Shown: in pieces, positions 38,245-46,140 of the stretch | Position numbering within the stretch: the first letter of the stretch is position 1 | How the letters are laid out: the number at the start of each line of letters is the position of its first letter | Assembly: GCF_900108945.1 (NCBI RefSeq) | Contig: NZ_FNYE01000023.1 | Span: 1 to 64,000, forward strand | Reading direction: 5' to 3' | DNA length: 64,000 nucleotides | Source: Paraburkholderia diazotrophica | GTDB taxonomy: Bacteria > Pseudomonadota > Gammaproteobacteria > Burkholderiales > Burkholderiaceae | Position numbers and translations under genes: made by a program | The notes under the pieces: generated by a model | What the model was told of the DNA's origin: nothing | The model's input: the letters and a program-made list of their open reading frames with translations, nothing else | Database searches by the model: none

Positions 38245-39195
38245 ATGAAATCAGAAGTTGCCGCACTGGCATACAAAGGTGAATGGAACGAGTTGCTTGC
38301 GCTGCTGCGCCGGCAGCCGGATCTGGTCAATTCCGCGAGCGAACCCAAAGGCTATGCACCGCTCCATCAGGCCGCATGGCATGGAGCAAGTCTTACAGTG
38401 ATCGGCGAATTGCTTTCGCTCGGCGCTAATCCGGCACAGCGGACGCGTAACAAGATGCAGAGCCCTCGGCAAATTGCGGGGGAGAAACATCCCCGACGCG
38501 ATGATCTTCAGTTTCTGCTAGATGAGCGTCCCCGGAACATGGCGCAGCTCATGCGAAAAGTCGCCACTGAGTTGTCAGATCCTTTCGATGCGTACGATGG
38601 CAATCAGGTGCTGTTCGACCGGCTGATCGACTGTTTCGGATCAGACTCCTGCGAAAGCGAATCGGCTAGCGACGTTGACAAACGCATTTCGTCGGCTTTT
38701 GTGGCGATAACCGGCAAGCAGAGCGACGCGATCCGGGCGGTCGTATGTGGGCCGGACAAGACGTTTCAATTGGATGCGAACCCGGATTTCTGGTCGAATC
38801 GCTTCGTGCCGTTGCTACGGAACCTATTTTCCCGTGCCTCGTGTATTCCCTTAGAAAAGCACTGTACTGTCGTATCGGACATCTTTGATCCGCCGCCCCA
38901 TCAATGGGGAATGCGAGGCGATCTGTTTTTATGGATGGAGATGCGCCAGGTTCTGTGTCATGTGCCGCTGCCCGAGGAACCGCAAGCGCTCGAGCAGACC
39001 ATCATGTCGGCCTATAAGATGCTGACCGGCGTACCTCTCGAGGGGCGGTCGGACGCAAACGTCTCACGGTATGACCGAGGCGGCATGAGTAGCGGAATTG
39101 TCAGCGGAGAGTTCTGGGCGACGACCGCAATCCCGTTGCTCCAAGCCCGTTCGCAATGGCTATTCGAATCATGGCGGCACGGAAGCGCGATCTAG
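38245..39195 (+). CDS. Ankyrin-repeat protein next to the Druantia system
   Basis: 316 aa. Residues ~1-95 hold two to three ankyrin repeats (AALAYKGEWNELLALLRRQP, KGYAPLHQAAWHGASLTVIG, ELLSLGANPAQRTRNKMQSP). The remaining ~220 residues form an alpha/beta domain I do not recognise, with no catalytic motif apparent. AAGG precedes the ATG. It lies 195 bp downstream of druE on the same strand and is the last gene before the island edge. It could be a Druantia accessory gene, an immunity or regulatory protein, or an unrelated neighbour. Confidence 0.78.
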   Translation: MKSEVAALAYKGEWNELLALLRRQPDLVNSASEPKGYAPLHQAAWHGASLTVIGELLSLGANPAQRTRNKMQSPRQIAGEKHPRRDDLQFLLDERPRNMAQLMRKVATELSDPFDAYDGNQVLFDRLIDCFGSDSCESESASDVDKRISSAFVAITGKQSDAIRAVVCGPDKTFQLDANPDFWSNRFVPLLRNLFSRASCIPLEKHCTVVSDIFDPPPHQWGMRGDLFLWMEMRQVLCHVPLPEEPQALEQTIMSAYKMLTGVPLEGRSDANVSRYDRGGMSSGIVSGEFWATTAIPLLQARSQWLFESWRHGSAI

Positions 39196-39715
39196 ACAAA
39201 GCGTGTGGGCAGGTATAGGGTAGCCACGTTCCCTCTCGGAAACGCGGCCCCCGAAGAACCGTGCGCTCCGTGAAGCGCTTCAGTTCCGGAAGCAGTGGGC
39301 GCACGAGCTCGCTGAACAGCGCCAGCCCAGCGCCGGCGGGCCCGGTCGCCGCGCCTTTGAGTCGCCGCAACCCGGCGCGGCGCTCCTTGCGCCGCCAATT
39401 GTCCTCGTGACGCAGATGGGCGATGTGGTGCTCGAGCTGCCGCTCCAGTTCCGCGAAGGAGAGTTCGAGGGCTTTGCCGAGCTTGGGCGACTCATCTGAG
39501 CAGGCGAGCGTGGCGCTCGGCAATCCGAGCCGAAGCCTTGCCCGGTAGAGACTGCGATGGCCGCTTCGTTCGAGGGTCGCACGCAACCGGACGAGTTCGG
39601 CGGGGAAGTGCGACAGGTGCGGCTGAAGGTGTCGGTCGAGGAGATTGCCAATCAGGCCTTTCAGGTCGGGGCGGGCAAGCTCCGAAATGTTCCGGTAACT
39701 GATCGCCGTTTTCAT
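39101..39715 (-). CDS. HPF/RaiA-family ribosome-associated protein, truncated at the 3' end
   Basis: The first ~155 residues match an HPF/RaiA-like protein: MKTAISYRNISELARPDLKG, FPAELVRLRATLERSGH and LPSATLACSDESPKLGKALE, then SFAELERQLEHHIAHLRHE and the basic WRRKERR. Such proteins bind 30S subunits and idle ribosomes in stress. After residue ~155 (near 39250) the reading frame continues to 39101, but that part is antisense to the end of the ankyrin gene and looks unrelated to the family. The natural C-terminus has therefore been replaced at the island junction. The gene belongs to the adjoining heat-shock block. The ribosome-binding domain itself is complete, so function may survive. Confidence 0.65.
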   Translation of the reverse strand: MKTAISYRNISELARPDLKGLIGNLLDRHLQPHLSHFPAELVRLRATLERSGHRSLYRARLRLGLPSATLACSDESPKLGKALELSFAELERQLEHHIAHLRHEDNWRRKERRAGLRRLKGAATGPAGAGLALFSELVRPLLPELKRFTERTVLRGPRFREGTWLPYTCPHALSRSRFRAAMIRIAIANGLGATGLRSSPRTLR

Positions 39716-40109
39716 GACAGCCCTGCACGTCTTCCGCTGGCCGCCGCATCGGAGGCGGCCGTCACTCCCTCAGGGGCGGGGATCGCCGGCGGGACCACCG
39801 GCCCGACGCTTGCGCTGCGAGGTTCACCGTATCCGGTGACGTTCCGCTTCGCGCCCCTGATTCTGCCCGCTCGCAGTGTTTTCCGGACACTCGTCATGCG
39901 ACGCCACGGGCATACGCCAATTGCCCTTCATCGCAATACGGGCTGGCAACACGAAATATAAAAAGCAGTGCGAAAAAATCAAGGGCCTCGGCGCACTGTT
40001 GGGCATCGCGGGCGACCCCGACGACAGCCGCCCGAGCGCGGGGATGTCGACGCGCAGAAAATGGACGCCCGTACGGTACTGCGTGCGCCTTCGCAGCTCT
40101 CCCGTCGGA
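39716..40109. other. Gene-free interval in the stress block
   Basis: No gene recognised on either strand. It lies upstream of the HPF-like gene and downstream of the small exported protein gene, both minus strand. Confidence 0.45.
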
Positions 40110-40490
40110 TCAGTAGATTGGAAACACGAAGTCCGGCGTCGGTGCAAACTGAATCCCGGAAGCCGGGCAGGTGATGCGCCCTCTCACGGCGACCCGCTGG
40201 TTCAGATAGGGCAACAGCAGCAAGTGTTCGGTGGTGCCGGTCTGACCGAGCAGAATGTCGGTCACGACCTTGTCGCTGCACGGTGACGCGGCCGGGCGAT
40301 CCAGCTGGATCGTCGTATAGTCTCCCGGGGCGAACTGCCCGTTGCCCCGCTGGATCGTGCCGGTGATCCAGATGTCCTGTTGTACCGGCAATGCCCGTGG
40401 CAGCGGCGCCACGGCAACCACGGCCGCAGGCAAGGCGCCCGCGGCGGCCAGGGCAGCCGCGGCGGGTAACCCATGTGAACGTACTTTCAT
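40110..40490 (-). CDS. Small exported protein of unknown function
   Basis: 126 aa from the ATG at 40490, with GGGAG eight bases upstream; longer in-frame starts give an Arg-rich leader and were discarded. Residues 1-~30 form a signal peptide (MKVRSHGLPAAAALAAAGAL ending in an Ala-rich stretch). The mature part is beta-rich (DIWITGTIQRGNGQF, YLNQRVAVRGRITCPASG, FAPTPDFVFPIY) and has two Cys that may pair, an OB-like pattern reminiscent of DUF4431 proteins; this resemblance is tentative. Probably periplasmic, in the heat-shock block. Confidence 0.7.
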   Translation of the reverse strand: MKVRSHGLPAAAALAAAGALPAAVVAVAPLPRALPVQQDIWITGTIQRGNGQFAPGDYTTIQLDRPAASPCSDKVVTDILLGQTGTTEHLLLLPYLNQRVAVRGRITCPASGIQFAPTPDFVFPIY

Positions 40491-40596
40491 GATGGTGCTC
40501 CCATTCCGCGACCGGCACGGCCATGTCCGCCCCGCGTCGGCATGGCAGGACGCGGGAACCAGTGCCGGCCGCACGGCACGGCACCGGACCGGTCGA

Positions 40597-40896
40597 TCAG
40601 CGGATCGGCGGTGTCGTACCCAGCTTCTCCGACAGCATTCGCTCGTACGCGCCAAAGTGCAAATCGACCTCCTTTTGCGTGACGGGGGTGACCGTAATGT
40701 TGATCTGGTCAGGCAACAGGCCCAGCACAACCGCAACCGCGGCTTCAAGTTGCGGTGCACAAACCTTGTCCTCCGCCATCGTCGTGCCGACCAGCACGTC
40801 GTAGGTCTTTTCCTGCCGGCAGACGACCTCGACGAGTCGCGCCCGCGCGCTCATGTTGCTGTCGATCGCGCGGACGACCTCCGCTACGGTGCGCAT
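40597..40896 (-). CDS. Small conserved-looking protein of the heat-shock block
   Basis: 99 aa (MRTVAEVVRAIDSNMSARAR, VVCRQEKTYDVLVGTTMAED, LLPDQINITVTPVTQKEVDL). No family recognised. An ATG at 40974 (MEFDTDWLTLGRHLSGC) lies in a different frame just upstream and reads into a stop, so the original gene may have begun there and suffered a frameshift. The gene is divergent from the first Hsp20 gene and has a CTTGAAA box in its upstream region, suggesting heat-shock control. Confidence 0.55.
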   Translation of the reverse strand: MRTVAEVVRAIDSNMSARARLVEVVCRQEKTYDVLVGTTMAEDKVCAPQLEAAVAVVLGLLPDQINITVTPVTQKEVDLHFGAYERMLSEKLGTTPPIR

Positions 40897-41011
40897 CGTC
40901 TCGGTCCGAAAGCCCTTCGCCGAGCGCAGCCGGATAGATGCCTGCCAAGCGTGAGCCAGTCCGTGTCGAATTCCATGGGGTTCTCCGTAATGCAGTCCCG
41001 ATTCGCCGCGA

Positions 41012-41039
41012 CGATAGGAGCCGGCGCAAAAATTTCAAG
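41012..41039 (-). promoter_or_regulatory. Candidate minus-strand heat-shock (sigma32-type) promoter
   Basis: CTTGAAA (complement of 41033-41039) is a perfect sigma32 -35. The -10 (GCTCCTAT, 11 bases on) matches CCCCATNT poorly. It would serve the small minus-strand genes. Confidence 0.4.
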
Positions 41040-41058
41040 TGCAAAACTGCTGTCGCCT

Positions 41059-41084
41059 CTTGAAATTTTCCGCAGAGTTCATAT
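41059..41084 (+). promoter_or_regulatory. Candidate heat-shock (sigma32-type) promoter for the Hsp20 genes
   Basis: CTTGAAA at 41059-41065 is a perfect sigma32 -35. Eleven bases later GTTCATAT (41077-41084) matches the CAT-T part of CCCCATNT. The first Hsp20 gene starts 140 bp downstream. With the minus-strand copy at 41033-41039 the two -35 boxes form an inverted pair (AATTTCAAG / CTTGAAATT). Confidence 0.6.
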
Positions 41085-41224
41085 TTTAGATTTCGCTCAG
41101 GCAGACGCGTGGGTCGCTTCCATCCGCGCGCTGCGTGTTTCGATTTGTTTGCCAACAGTCTGGCAGGCGAACTGGAGCGCGTAGGCCCGTTCGCCTCCCG
41201 GCTGCACTCAAGGAGGATACGATC

Positions 41225-41665
41225 GTGAGCGATCTTTACTTCGGAACCGACCTCTTCAGCGAATTCGACCGCCTGCAGCAGCAGATGGCGCAACTCTTCG
41301 GCGGTTTCCCGTCCAGCATCCGCGCCGGCCGGTTCGGTGCGTTTCCTCAGATCAACATCGGCGCGACTGATGAGTCGATCGAGATCGTCGCCTTCGCTCC
41401 GGGCATCAACGCCACCGAACTCGACGTATCGATCGACAGGGGCCTGCTGACCATCAGCGGCGAACGCAAAGCGACACAACCTGACACTGGAAGCGAGACG
41501 CGCACCTACGTGCAGGAGCGCTTTGTCGGCACCTTCCGGCGCGTCATCGAACTGCCCGACACCGCTGATCCCGACAAGGTCCAGGCGCGCTACGAAAATG
41601 GCTGCCTGTCGATCAGTGTCGGCAAGCGCGAGTCGTCTAAGCCGCGCGCCATCACTGTCCAGTAA
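41225..41665 (+). CDS. Small heat-shock protein (Hsp20/alpha-crystallin), first of three
   Basis: 146 aa from GTG at 41225, fixed by AAGGAGGA eight bases upstream; an in-frame ATG at 41135 has no ribosome site. The N-terminal ~35 residues resemble IbpA-type proteins (LFSEFDRLQQQMAQLFGG). The alpha-crystallin domain spans ~42-140: NIGATDESIEIVAFAPGINA, LLTISGERK, FVGTFRRVIELPDTADPDKV, YENGCLSISVGKRE. Holds unfolding proteins for refolding by DnaK/ClpB. Followed after 15 bp by the second Hsp20 gene. Confidence 0.93.
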   Translation: MSDLYFGTDLFSEFDRLQQQMAQLFGGFPSSIRAGRFGAFPQINIGATDESIEIVAFAPGINATELDVSIDRGLLTISGERKATQPDTGSETRTYVQERFVGTFRRVIELPDTADPDKVQARYENGCLSISVGKRESSKPRAITVQ

Positions 41666-41680
41666 CCTGAGGAGCCGATC

Positions 41681-42088
41681 ATGACCGACACGACCCAACT
41701 GGCTGAACACGACCAATCCGCCGTAGCGCGTCGCGACACTGAGCAGGCCACGCGCCGGATCACGCTCACCCCGGCCGTCGACATATATGAGGACAGCCAG
41801 GGCGCCACGCTGTGGGCCGATTTGCCCGGCGTGACGAAGGACAAGCTGGACGTCAAAGTTCACGACAGCAGCCTCTCGATCGAGGCCGAGGCGGTGGTGC
41901 CGACGCCAGCAAATCTGCGGCTGCAGCATGCCGAGGTTCGCGAACCGCACTTCGCCCGGACGTTCACGCTGTCGCCGGACTTCGATACGTCCAAGATCGA
42001 GGCGAGCCTCCAGGACGGGGTGCTGAAGCTGACAATCCCACGGCGCGACGAGGCCCGCCCACGGCGCATCGAAATCAAGACCAACTGA
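41681..42088 (+). CDS. Small heat-shock protein (Hsp20), second of three
   Basis: 135 aa, with GAGGAG seven bases before the ATG. A short N-terminus leads to the alpha-crystallin domain: TPAVDIYEDSQGATLWADLP, GVTKDKLDVKVHDSSLSIEA, FARTFTLSPDFDTSKIEASL, QDGVLKLTIPRRDEARPRRI. Such pairs of Hsp20 proteins often form mixed oligomers. Co-transcribed with the first. Confidence 0.93.
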   Translation: MTDTTQLAEHDQSAVARRDTEQATRRITLTPAVDIYEDSQGATLWADLPGVTKDKLDVKVHDSSLSIEAEAVVPTPANLRLQHAEVREPHFARTFTLSPDFDTSKIEASLQDGVLKLTIPRRDEARPRRIEIKTN

Positions 42089-42155
42089 CGCGTCAGCAGC
42101 GGCAGGTCGGCAGCGCGAGCGTCTCCGTTGCCGCGAAACGGGAGCAGGGAGCCCG

Positions 42156-42437
42156 ATGCCTGATATGACGCTGGAGTCTTGGAAAGGGCACGCGATCCAC
42201 ATCCGCACAATCCCCGTGCGACAGATCGTGGCACGAGTGTCCGCACCGGACGGCTACATCGCTATTGTGCGGATCGAACGGAGCGGTGAGGTGTTGGCCG
42301 ACTGGCATCTGCCGTGCTTCAGCGAACGCTGGACGAGCGCGGCCGAAGCACAGCGCGACGCGATCGAGTACGCGGTGAAACTAATCGATCGCGGCGTGCT
42401 TGGAGCAGTCGGCGTTCAGGGCGCGCTCGCTACCTGA
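42156..42437 (+). CDS. Small protein of unknown function within the Hsp20 operon
   Basis: 93 aa. GGGAGCCCG precedes the ATG. A compact alpha/beta protein (SWKGHAIHIRTIPVRQIVAR, YIAIVRIERSGEVLADWHLP, AAEAQRDAIEYAVKLIDRGV). No family named with confidence and no membrane segment. Its place between the second and third Hsp20 genes suggests a stress role. Confidence 0.7.
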   Translation: MPDMTLESWKGHAIHIRTIPVRQIVARVSAPDGYIAIVRIERSGEVLADWHLPCFSERWTSAAEAQRDAIEYAVKLIDRGVLGAVGVQGALAT

Positions 42438-42487
42438 TGGGCTGGCCGCCACGCTCAAAACAGATTGAAGCTGAATCGGAGGACGCG

Positions 42488-43051
42488 ATGAACACCGATC
42501 TGAAAAAGTGGAACCCCTTCAAGTTCCTTCGCGGAGCTGCCCGCAAGTCCGATGCAGAAGGCCCGGAAAGCCCGCCGGCAAGCGAACAGTGGCGGGCCTC
42601 GTGGCCTGACATTCCGCGACTGTTCTCACGCGAACCGTGGCGTGCAGTGGAGGAGTTCTTTCATGACCCGTTTGCAGGCCGTGGCGCGCTCGAACGATGG
42701 TTTGGCGACTTCAGTTCATCGCGCTTCCAGCCGCGCATCGACGTCGTCGATGAAGGGCAGGTGCTGCGCGTGACCGCCGAACTGCCCGGAATGGAGCGTG
42801 AAGATCTGAAGGTGAGCGTCGAGGATGGGGCAATCGTGCTGCGCGGAGAGAAAAAGCAGGATGTGCGCAGCGAGGAAAACGGCTGCTACCGGCTGGAGCG
42901 TGCCCATGGAAGCTTCATGCGCACGATCCCGATGCCGGAGGACGCCGATCCCGATCACACCTTGGCAAAGTTTGACAACGGTGTACTCACGTTGACCGTG
43001 CCGAAATCGGAGCCGGCGCAGACCGTGAGTCGCACGATCGATATCGGCTAG
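42488..43051 (+). CDS. Small heat-shock protein (Hsp20), third of three
   Basis: 187 aa from the ATG at 42488 (CGGAGGA upstream). A longer N-terminal arm than the other two (~85 residues, with WPDIPRLFSREPWRAVEEFF) precedes the alpha-crystallin domain: PRIDVVDEGQVLRVTAELPG, MEREDLKVSVEDGAIVLRGE, SFMRTIPMPEDADPDHTLAK, FDNGVLTLTVPKSEPAQ. The longer arm and divergent sequence point to a different oligomer or client range from the first two. 50 bp after the 93-aa gene. Confidence 0.93.
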   Translation: MNTDLKKWNPFKFLRGAARKSDAEGPESPPASEQWRASWPDIPRLFSREPWRAVEEFFHDPFAGRGALERWFGDFSSSRFQPRIDVVDEGQVLRVTAELPGMEREDLKVSVEDGAIVLRGEKKQDVRSEENGCYRLERAHGSFMRTIPMPEDADPDHTLAKFDNGVLTLTVPKSEPAQTVSRTIDIG

Positions 43052-43257
43052 GGCAAGCACGGAAAATCCCGTGGCGGGCGGATACCAGACGGTACGCGCC
43101 ATCACCGCGGGCTGTCTCGACGACACAGGCTCGCGGGCGCTTCTTTGCGTGACGGCGTCGCGCTGCATCGCAGCGCGTCCCCTATACGGCCTGCACTACG
43201 TGTCGTTTTTCTGCAGCGTTCCCCTGCATTCGGGACCATGGTTTACGGGAGACGGAA

Positions 43258-43566
43258 ATGCTCAGTCCACACGAATTTGCGACCTTGATGCTGGTTCGCC
43301 AGGCGCCAGACCAGCTCGACATGAATCGCCCCGAGCTTGACGCGCTGCTCGAACGACAGCTGGTAATGCTGGAACATCGCGCCGCAAGCGCACGCCTCGC
43401 GTAACTGACCGAGAAGGGCAAGACGTTCCTCGACGCGCTCCACCCGAGCGACACAACACGCCGAAGCCGGAAGACCGCCGGCAACGGCGTGGGGAAAGCG
43501 CGGAGACTTCTTCCGTGCCGGGTGGCCGCACGACGGATATCGTGGTGCGCTGGACGCGCAGGCTGA
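43258..43566 (+). pseudogene. Small gene with an in-frame stop
   Basis: ATG at 43258 has a good ribosome site (GGGAGACGGA). The frame reads MLSPHEFATLMLVRQAPDQL, DMNRPELDALLERQLVMLEH, then stops at 43402 (TAA). Reading through, it continues LTEKGKTFLDALHPSD, the kind of winged-helix LTEKG ending seen in small regulators, before losing sense. Either a 48-aa protein or a nonsense-broken longer one. Confidence 0.5.
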
Positions 43567-43914
43567 ATGGCTGGAGATCGCAACGACAAGCTTGTCGTCG
43601 CCGGCCAAGCTAATTGTCGCCGCCCAGCAAGAGCCGTATGCGGTAATTCCGCACGTACGGATCTGTCCGGGGGGAGCTGGGCGACCAGCGTTCCTACCGG
43701 GACACTTCGACAATCAGATTTTCAGCTGAAGCCTCTACCGACTTCAATCTTCCGCCTTAACTCACCCGTACGGTATGGAGCTTATCTGCGCCAGCGTGAA
43801 ATCTAAGTTGCTCGGCTCGTTGCATGCCGAACCGTGCAGCCACTCGGCCGACGCCAATGCGCAATATAATAGGAGGGGAATCTTCCCGAGCGTCAATGCG
43901 TCGGCCTTTATCGT
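43405..43914. other. Interval without intact genes, holding a group II intron relic
   Basis: Apart from the read-through part of the 43258 gene and the intron domains at 43631-43703, only short frames are seen. No reverse transcriptase remains. Confidence 0.5.
43631..43703 (+). ncRNA. 3' end of a bacterial group II intron (domains V and VI), remnant
   Basis: GAGCCGTATGCG, a short loop region and CGCACGTACGGATC (43631-43664) fold into the conserved domain V hairpin, including the catalytic AGC-type GAGCCG start and the CGTACGGATC return strand. The next hairpin, GGGGGGAGCTGGG with CCAGCGTTCCTACCGGGAC, has the form of domain VI with a branch-point A near CCTACC and a plausible 3' splice end at about 43703. 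The intron-encoded reverse transcriptase and domains I-IV are missing, so it cannot splice or move by itself. Confidence 0.75.
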
Positions 43915-45015
43915 TCAGCCTCGCAGCGATTCAAGAATGGTCTGGCAGTCTTTCAGTGTCGCCAAAGTAGGATCGAGGGCGAGAAGGCTGTTGCTATCAA
44001 CTGAGGGAAAAATTCTCGAAGTCTTCCAGTTCTGACCATCGTCTATTTTTGCCACCAACAGACTGTGCGAGTTAAGATTCTGCCGGTTGAAATTAGTCGG
44101 TGTCGCACGGTGCGGTTTTGCAATGTACGAGCGAAGCGGGCTTTTCGCTGCGGCGTCCATCATGCGCTTGTGCCACTGATCCCAAGCCGCAATGTATTCT
44201 TCCTTGCTCGATACACGTGGCACATCGACCTTGAAGCGCAGATGGATCTGTGGCTCCTCGTTGTTTGAGGCCTCCACCTGAAGATATGCGCAGGCGTTGT
44301 CGACTTGGACAACGGGTCCACGATAGGCTCGAAATCCACCACCGCCGCCACCTGCTGGTGCCCACTCGCCCTTATTCCTGGCAATCAGTGCCTCAAGGAA
44401 TCCAATCTGGGAGGGCGTTTCCCATTTCGTTATATCGATAACCCCAAAATTCCGGTACTGATCTTCGAGCTTGAGAAAGTGGAGATGAAAGTCCCTATGA
44501 ATTTTGCTATTGCTGCAGGCGAGTCGACCGGCTTCTGTCTCGAACAAACTCAAAAGCATACTCCTGCTCATGAGCTTGAAATTTGCACTCTCGATGTTCT
44601 TGAGATTGGCCTGGTTGCCTGTCTGCATGTACATCAGCAATACGTCCTCGGTGGAGACTCCGAGAGGTTTATGGATTTCGCTATAGATCGATAGCTGATC
44701 AGAATGGTCTTGCGCCTGGCGCTTGTCTTCGATCGCAACGTAGATGTCGTTGACCTGTACCAGGATATCCAGGTACTTACCGCTGATACGGTATTGTTTT
44801 CTGACGTCTACTTTCTCGATTTGAGTCGGGAATACCTTTCCGCAAATCTCGAACATCTTTCTTAGGAGCACGCGGGCGAATTGGTGTTCCGATGCGTGCG
44901 GGCCGCCCTCGTACTGCGGGGCACCATACGAAAGAAAATAACAGAGCGCGGCATCCTGCGAGAGTTCGGATGTCGCGTAATCAAAAAGATTCGGAACATG
45001 AAGTAGCTGAAGCAT
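43915..45015 (-). CDS. PD-(D/E)XK nuclease-family protein
   Basis: 366 aa. A nuclease core lies at residues ~40-125: E44, D83 in KYLDILVQVND and E96-D97-K98 in IYVAIEDKRQAQDHSDQLSI, the order E...D-x12-E-x-K expected for PD-(D/E)XK enzymes of the PDDEXK_4 type. Residues ~225-360 form a second domain (CAYLQVEASNNEEPQIHLRF) of unknown role. Such proteins are often found as single-gene defence or mobile-element nucleases. The coding region has lower GC than its surroundings. No partner gene is adjacent; decayed sequence lies on both sides. Confidence 0.75.
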   Translation of the reverse strand: MLQLLHVPNLFDYATSELSQDAALCYFLSYGAPQYEGGPHASEHQFARVLLRKMFEICGKVFPTQIEKVDVRKQYRISGKYLDILVQVNDIYVAIEDKRQAQDHSDQLSIYSEIHKPLGVSTEDVLLMYMQTGNQANLKNIESANFKLMSRSMLLSLFETEAGRLACSNSKIHRDFHLHFLKLEDQYRNFGVIDITKWETPSQIGFLEALIARNKGEWAPAGGGGGGFRAYRGPVVQVDNACAYLQVEASNNEEPQIHLRFKVDVPRVSSKEEYIAAWDQWHKRMMDAAAKSPLRSYIAKPHRATPTNFNRQNLNSHSLLVAKIDDGQNWKTSRIFPSVDSNSLLALDPTLATLKDCQTILESLRG

Positions 45016-45089
45016 GGGGACCCCGTATTTGATGCTGAAAGTTTTAATGTTCTGGTGATGCTCTTGCAGTTCTTCCGCAACCCACTCTT

Positions 45090-45440
45090 GTCGAGCACAC
45101 GGTCGGTATGCGCGTCACCGCGCACAGAGACAGCACCGCGCCCGCATCGGATTCGGCAAGGGCGAGCCGCGTCTTCACGAGTGCCAAGGCCGCCTCCATG
45201 TCGAAGGTGCCATCGGAGACATCGACCGGATCGTGATCATCGAGACTGATGTGCTCCTGCTTCGCGGGCACGCGCTGTCGGAAAGGCGCCGGGCGGCGCA
45301 GGTCCGGCTGGGCGAGCGCGTCCTAAACCAGGTCGCTCGCCCAGCCGCTAGGCTTGACGAGGTAGCGATGAAGCTCGAGCCTGACGAGAAATCGCAACGA
45401 CCAAAGTTCGTTGACGGTCTCCAACTTGCAGCTCGTTCTG
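45090..45440 (-). pseudogene. Broken copy of the N-terminal domain of the AAA ATPase at 53553
   Basis: One frame reads ETVNELWSLRFLVRLELHRY then LVKPSGWASDLV, an in-frame TAG, and DALAQPDLRR. This closely matches EPVVKLWTLRFLVDLELHRR and LVKPNGWSSDLVVQAL near the start of the AAA gene (about 26 of 38 positions identical). After that the two sequences diverge, though FDMEAALALVKTRLALAESD is protein-like. No ATPase domain remains. Evidence for an earlier duplicate or a related gene lost by nonsense mutation and deletion. Confidence 0.6.
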
Positions 45441-45581
45441 GCGCACTCGGAAGATTGGGACGGCGATGCATCATGGGTTGAGTTGTATCTCCAGCAGCGG
45501 ATTGACCAGCGTAAAGCTTGTAAGCCGCGTCGCATCCTTCCTTCGTCTCGGGTATGTGAACTGCGGACCAAACTGGCTGGA

Positions 45582-45803
45582 TCAATCCCAGTTCCTCATT
45601 TTCCTCCAGACGTCGGTATTCCGATCCTTTTCCGACTTTACGGAACGCAGCCAACTCAGCCACTCCCTAGTGATTTCCTGCATGTCTGTTTCGCCACGCT
45701 TAATCTTGTCTTCCGTGAAACTTTCACGTGTCCACGGGAAGAGCGCAATTCCTACCTCGCGGTGCAGCTCTTCGATTTCAAGTTCGATTTCAGCGGAGTC
45801 CAT
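45582..45803 (-). CDS. Small acidic protein of unknown function
   Basis: 73 aa. The ATG follows GAGGAAAGGAT, an excellent ribosome site. The peptide is helical and charged (MDSAEIELEIEELHREVGIA, FTEDKIKRGETDMQEITREW). No family recognised. An overlapping frame (AELAAFRKVGKGSEYRRLEE ...) continues further, so this may instead be the front part of a frameshifted longer gene. Lies in decayed DNA. Confidence 0.45.
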   Translation of the reverse strand: MDSAEIELEIEELHREVGIALFPWTRESFTEDKIKRGETDMQEITREWLSWLRSVKSEKDRNTDVWRKMRNWD

Positions 45804-46140
45804 ATCCTTTCCTCACTCGTGGTTGGCCTTGGTCCTTCGGCAGCAACGCAGATATCGGCACCGTAGTGAAAAACTTGAGGTAGCCCTAACTCGGCGGAAC
45901 GCATAAGTAGAGGACGTAGCGTAAGGAGCGCAGGCTAACCTGGATTCTGCCTGGTCACATTCTCCCCATGTAATCGACGTTGGACCGCTGGATTCCTCCG
46001 AGGGAGCGGTGCAGCTGCCGCGATAAAGCAGTCTGGCCGGAGCTCTTGACTGCGGACGCAATGAGACGTCTCGATCTGCGCGTGTCGGGATCATGCGAAG
46101 CGTTTGCAAAATGGTCATCCAATAGAACGGGAGGTCTGCG
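45804..46140. other. Gene-free interval
   Basis: Only mixed short frames on both strands; nothing recognised. Confidence 0.4.

Noticed and set aside
40745..42208. 487-codon minus-strand frame across the Hsp20 genes
   Set aside because: Antisense shadow of two clear Hsp20 genes in high-GC DNA.
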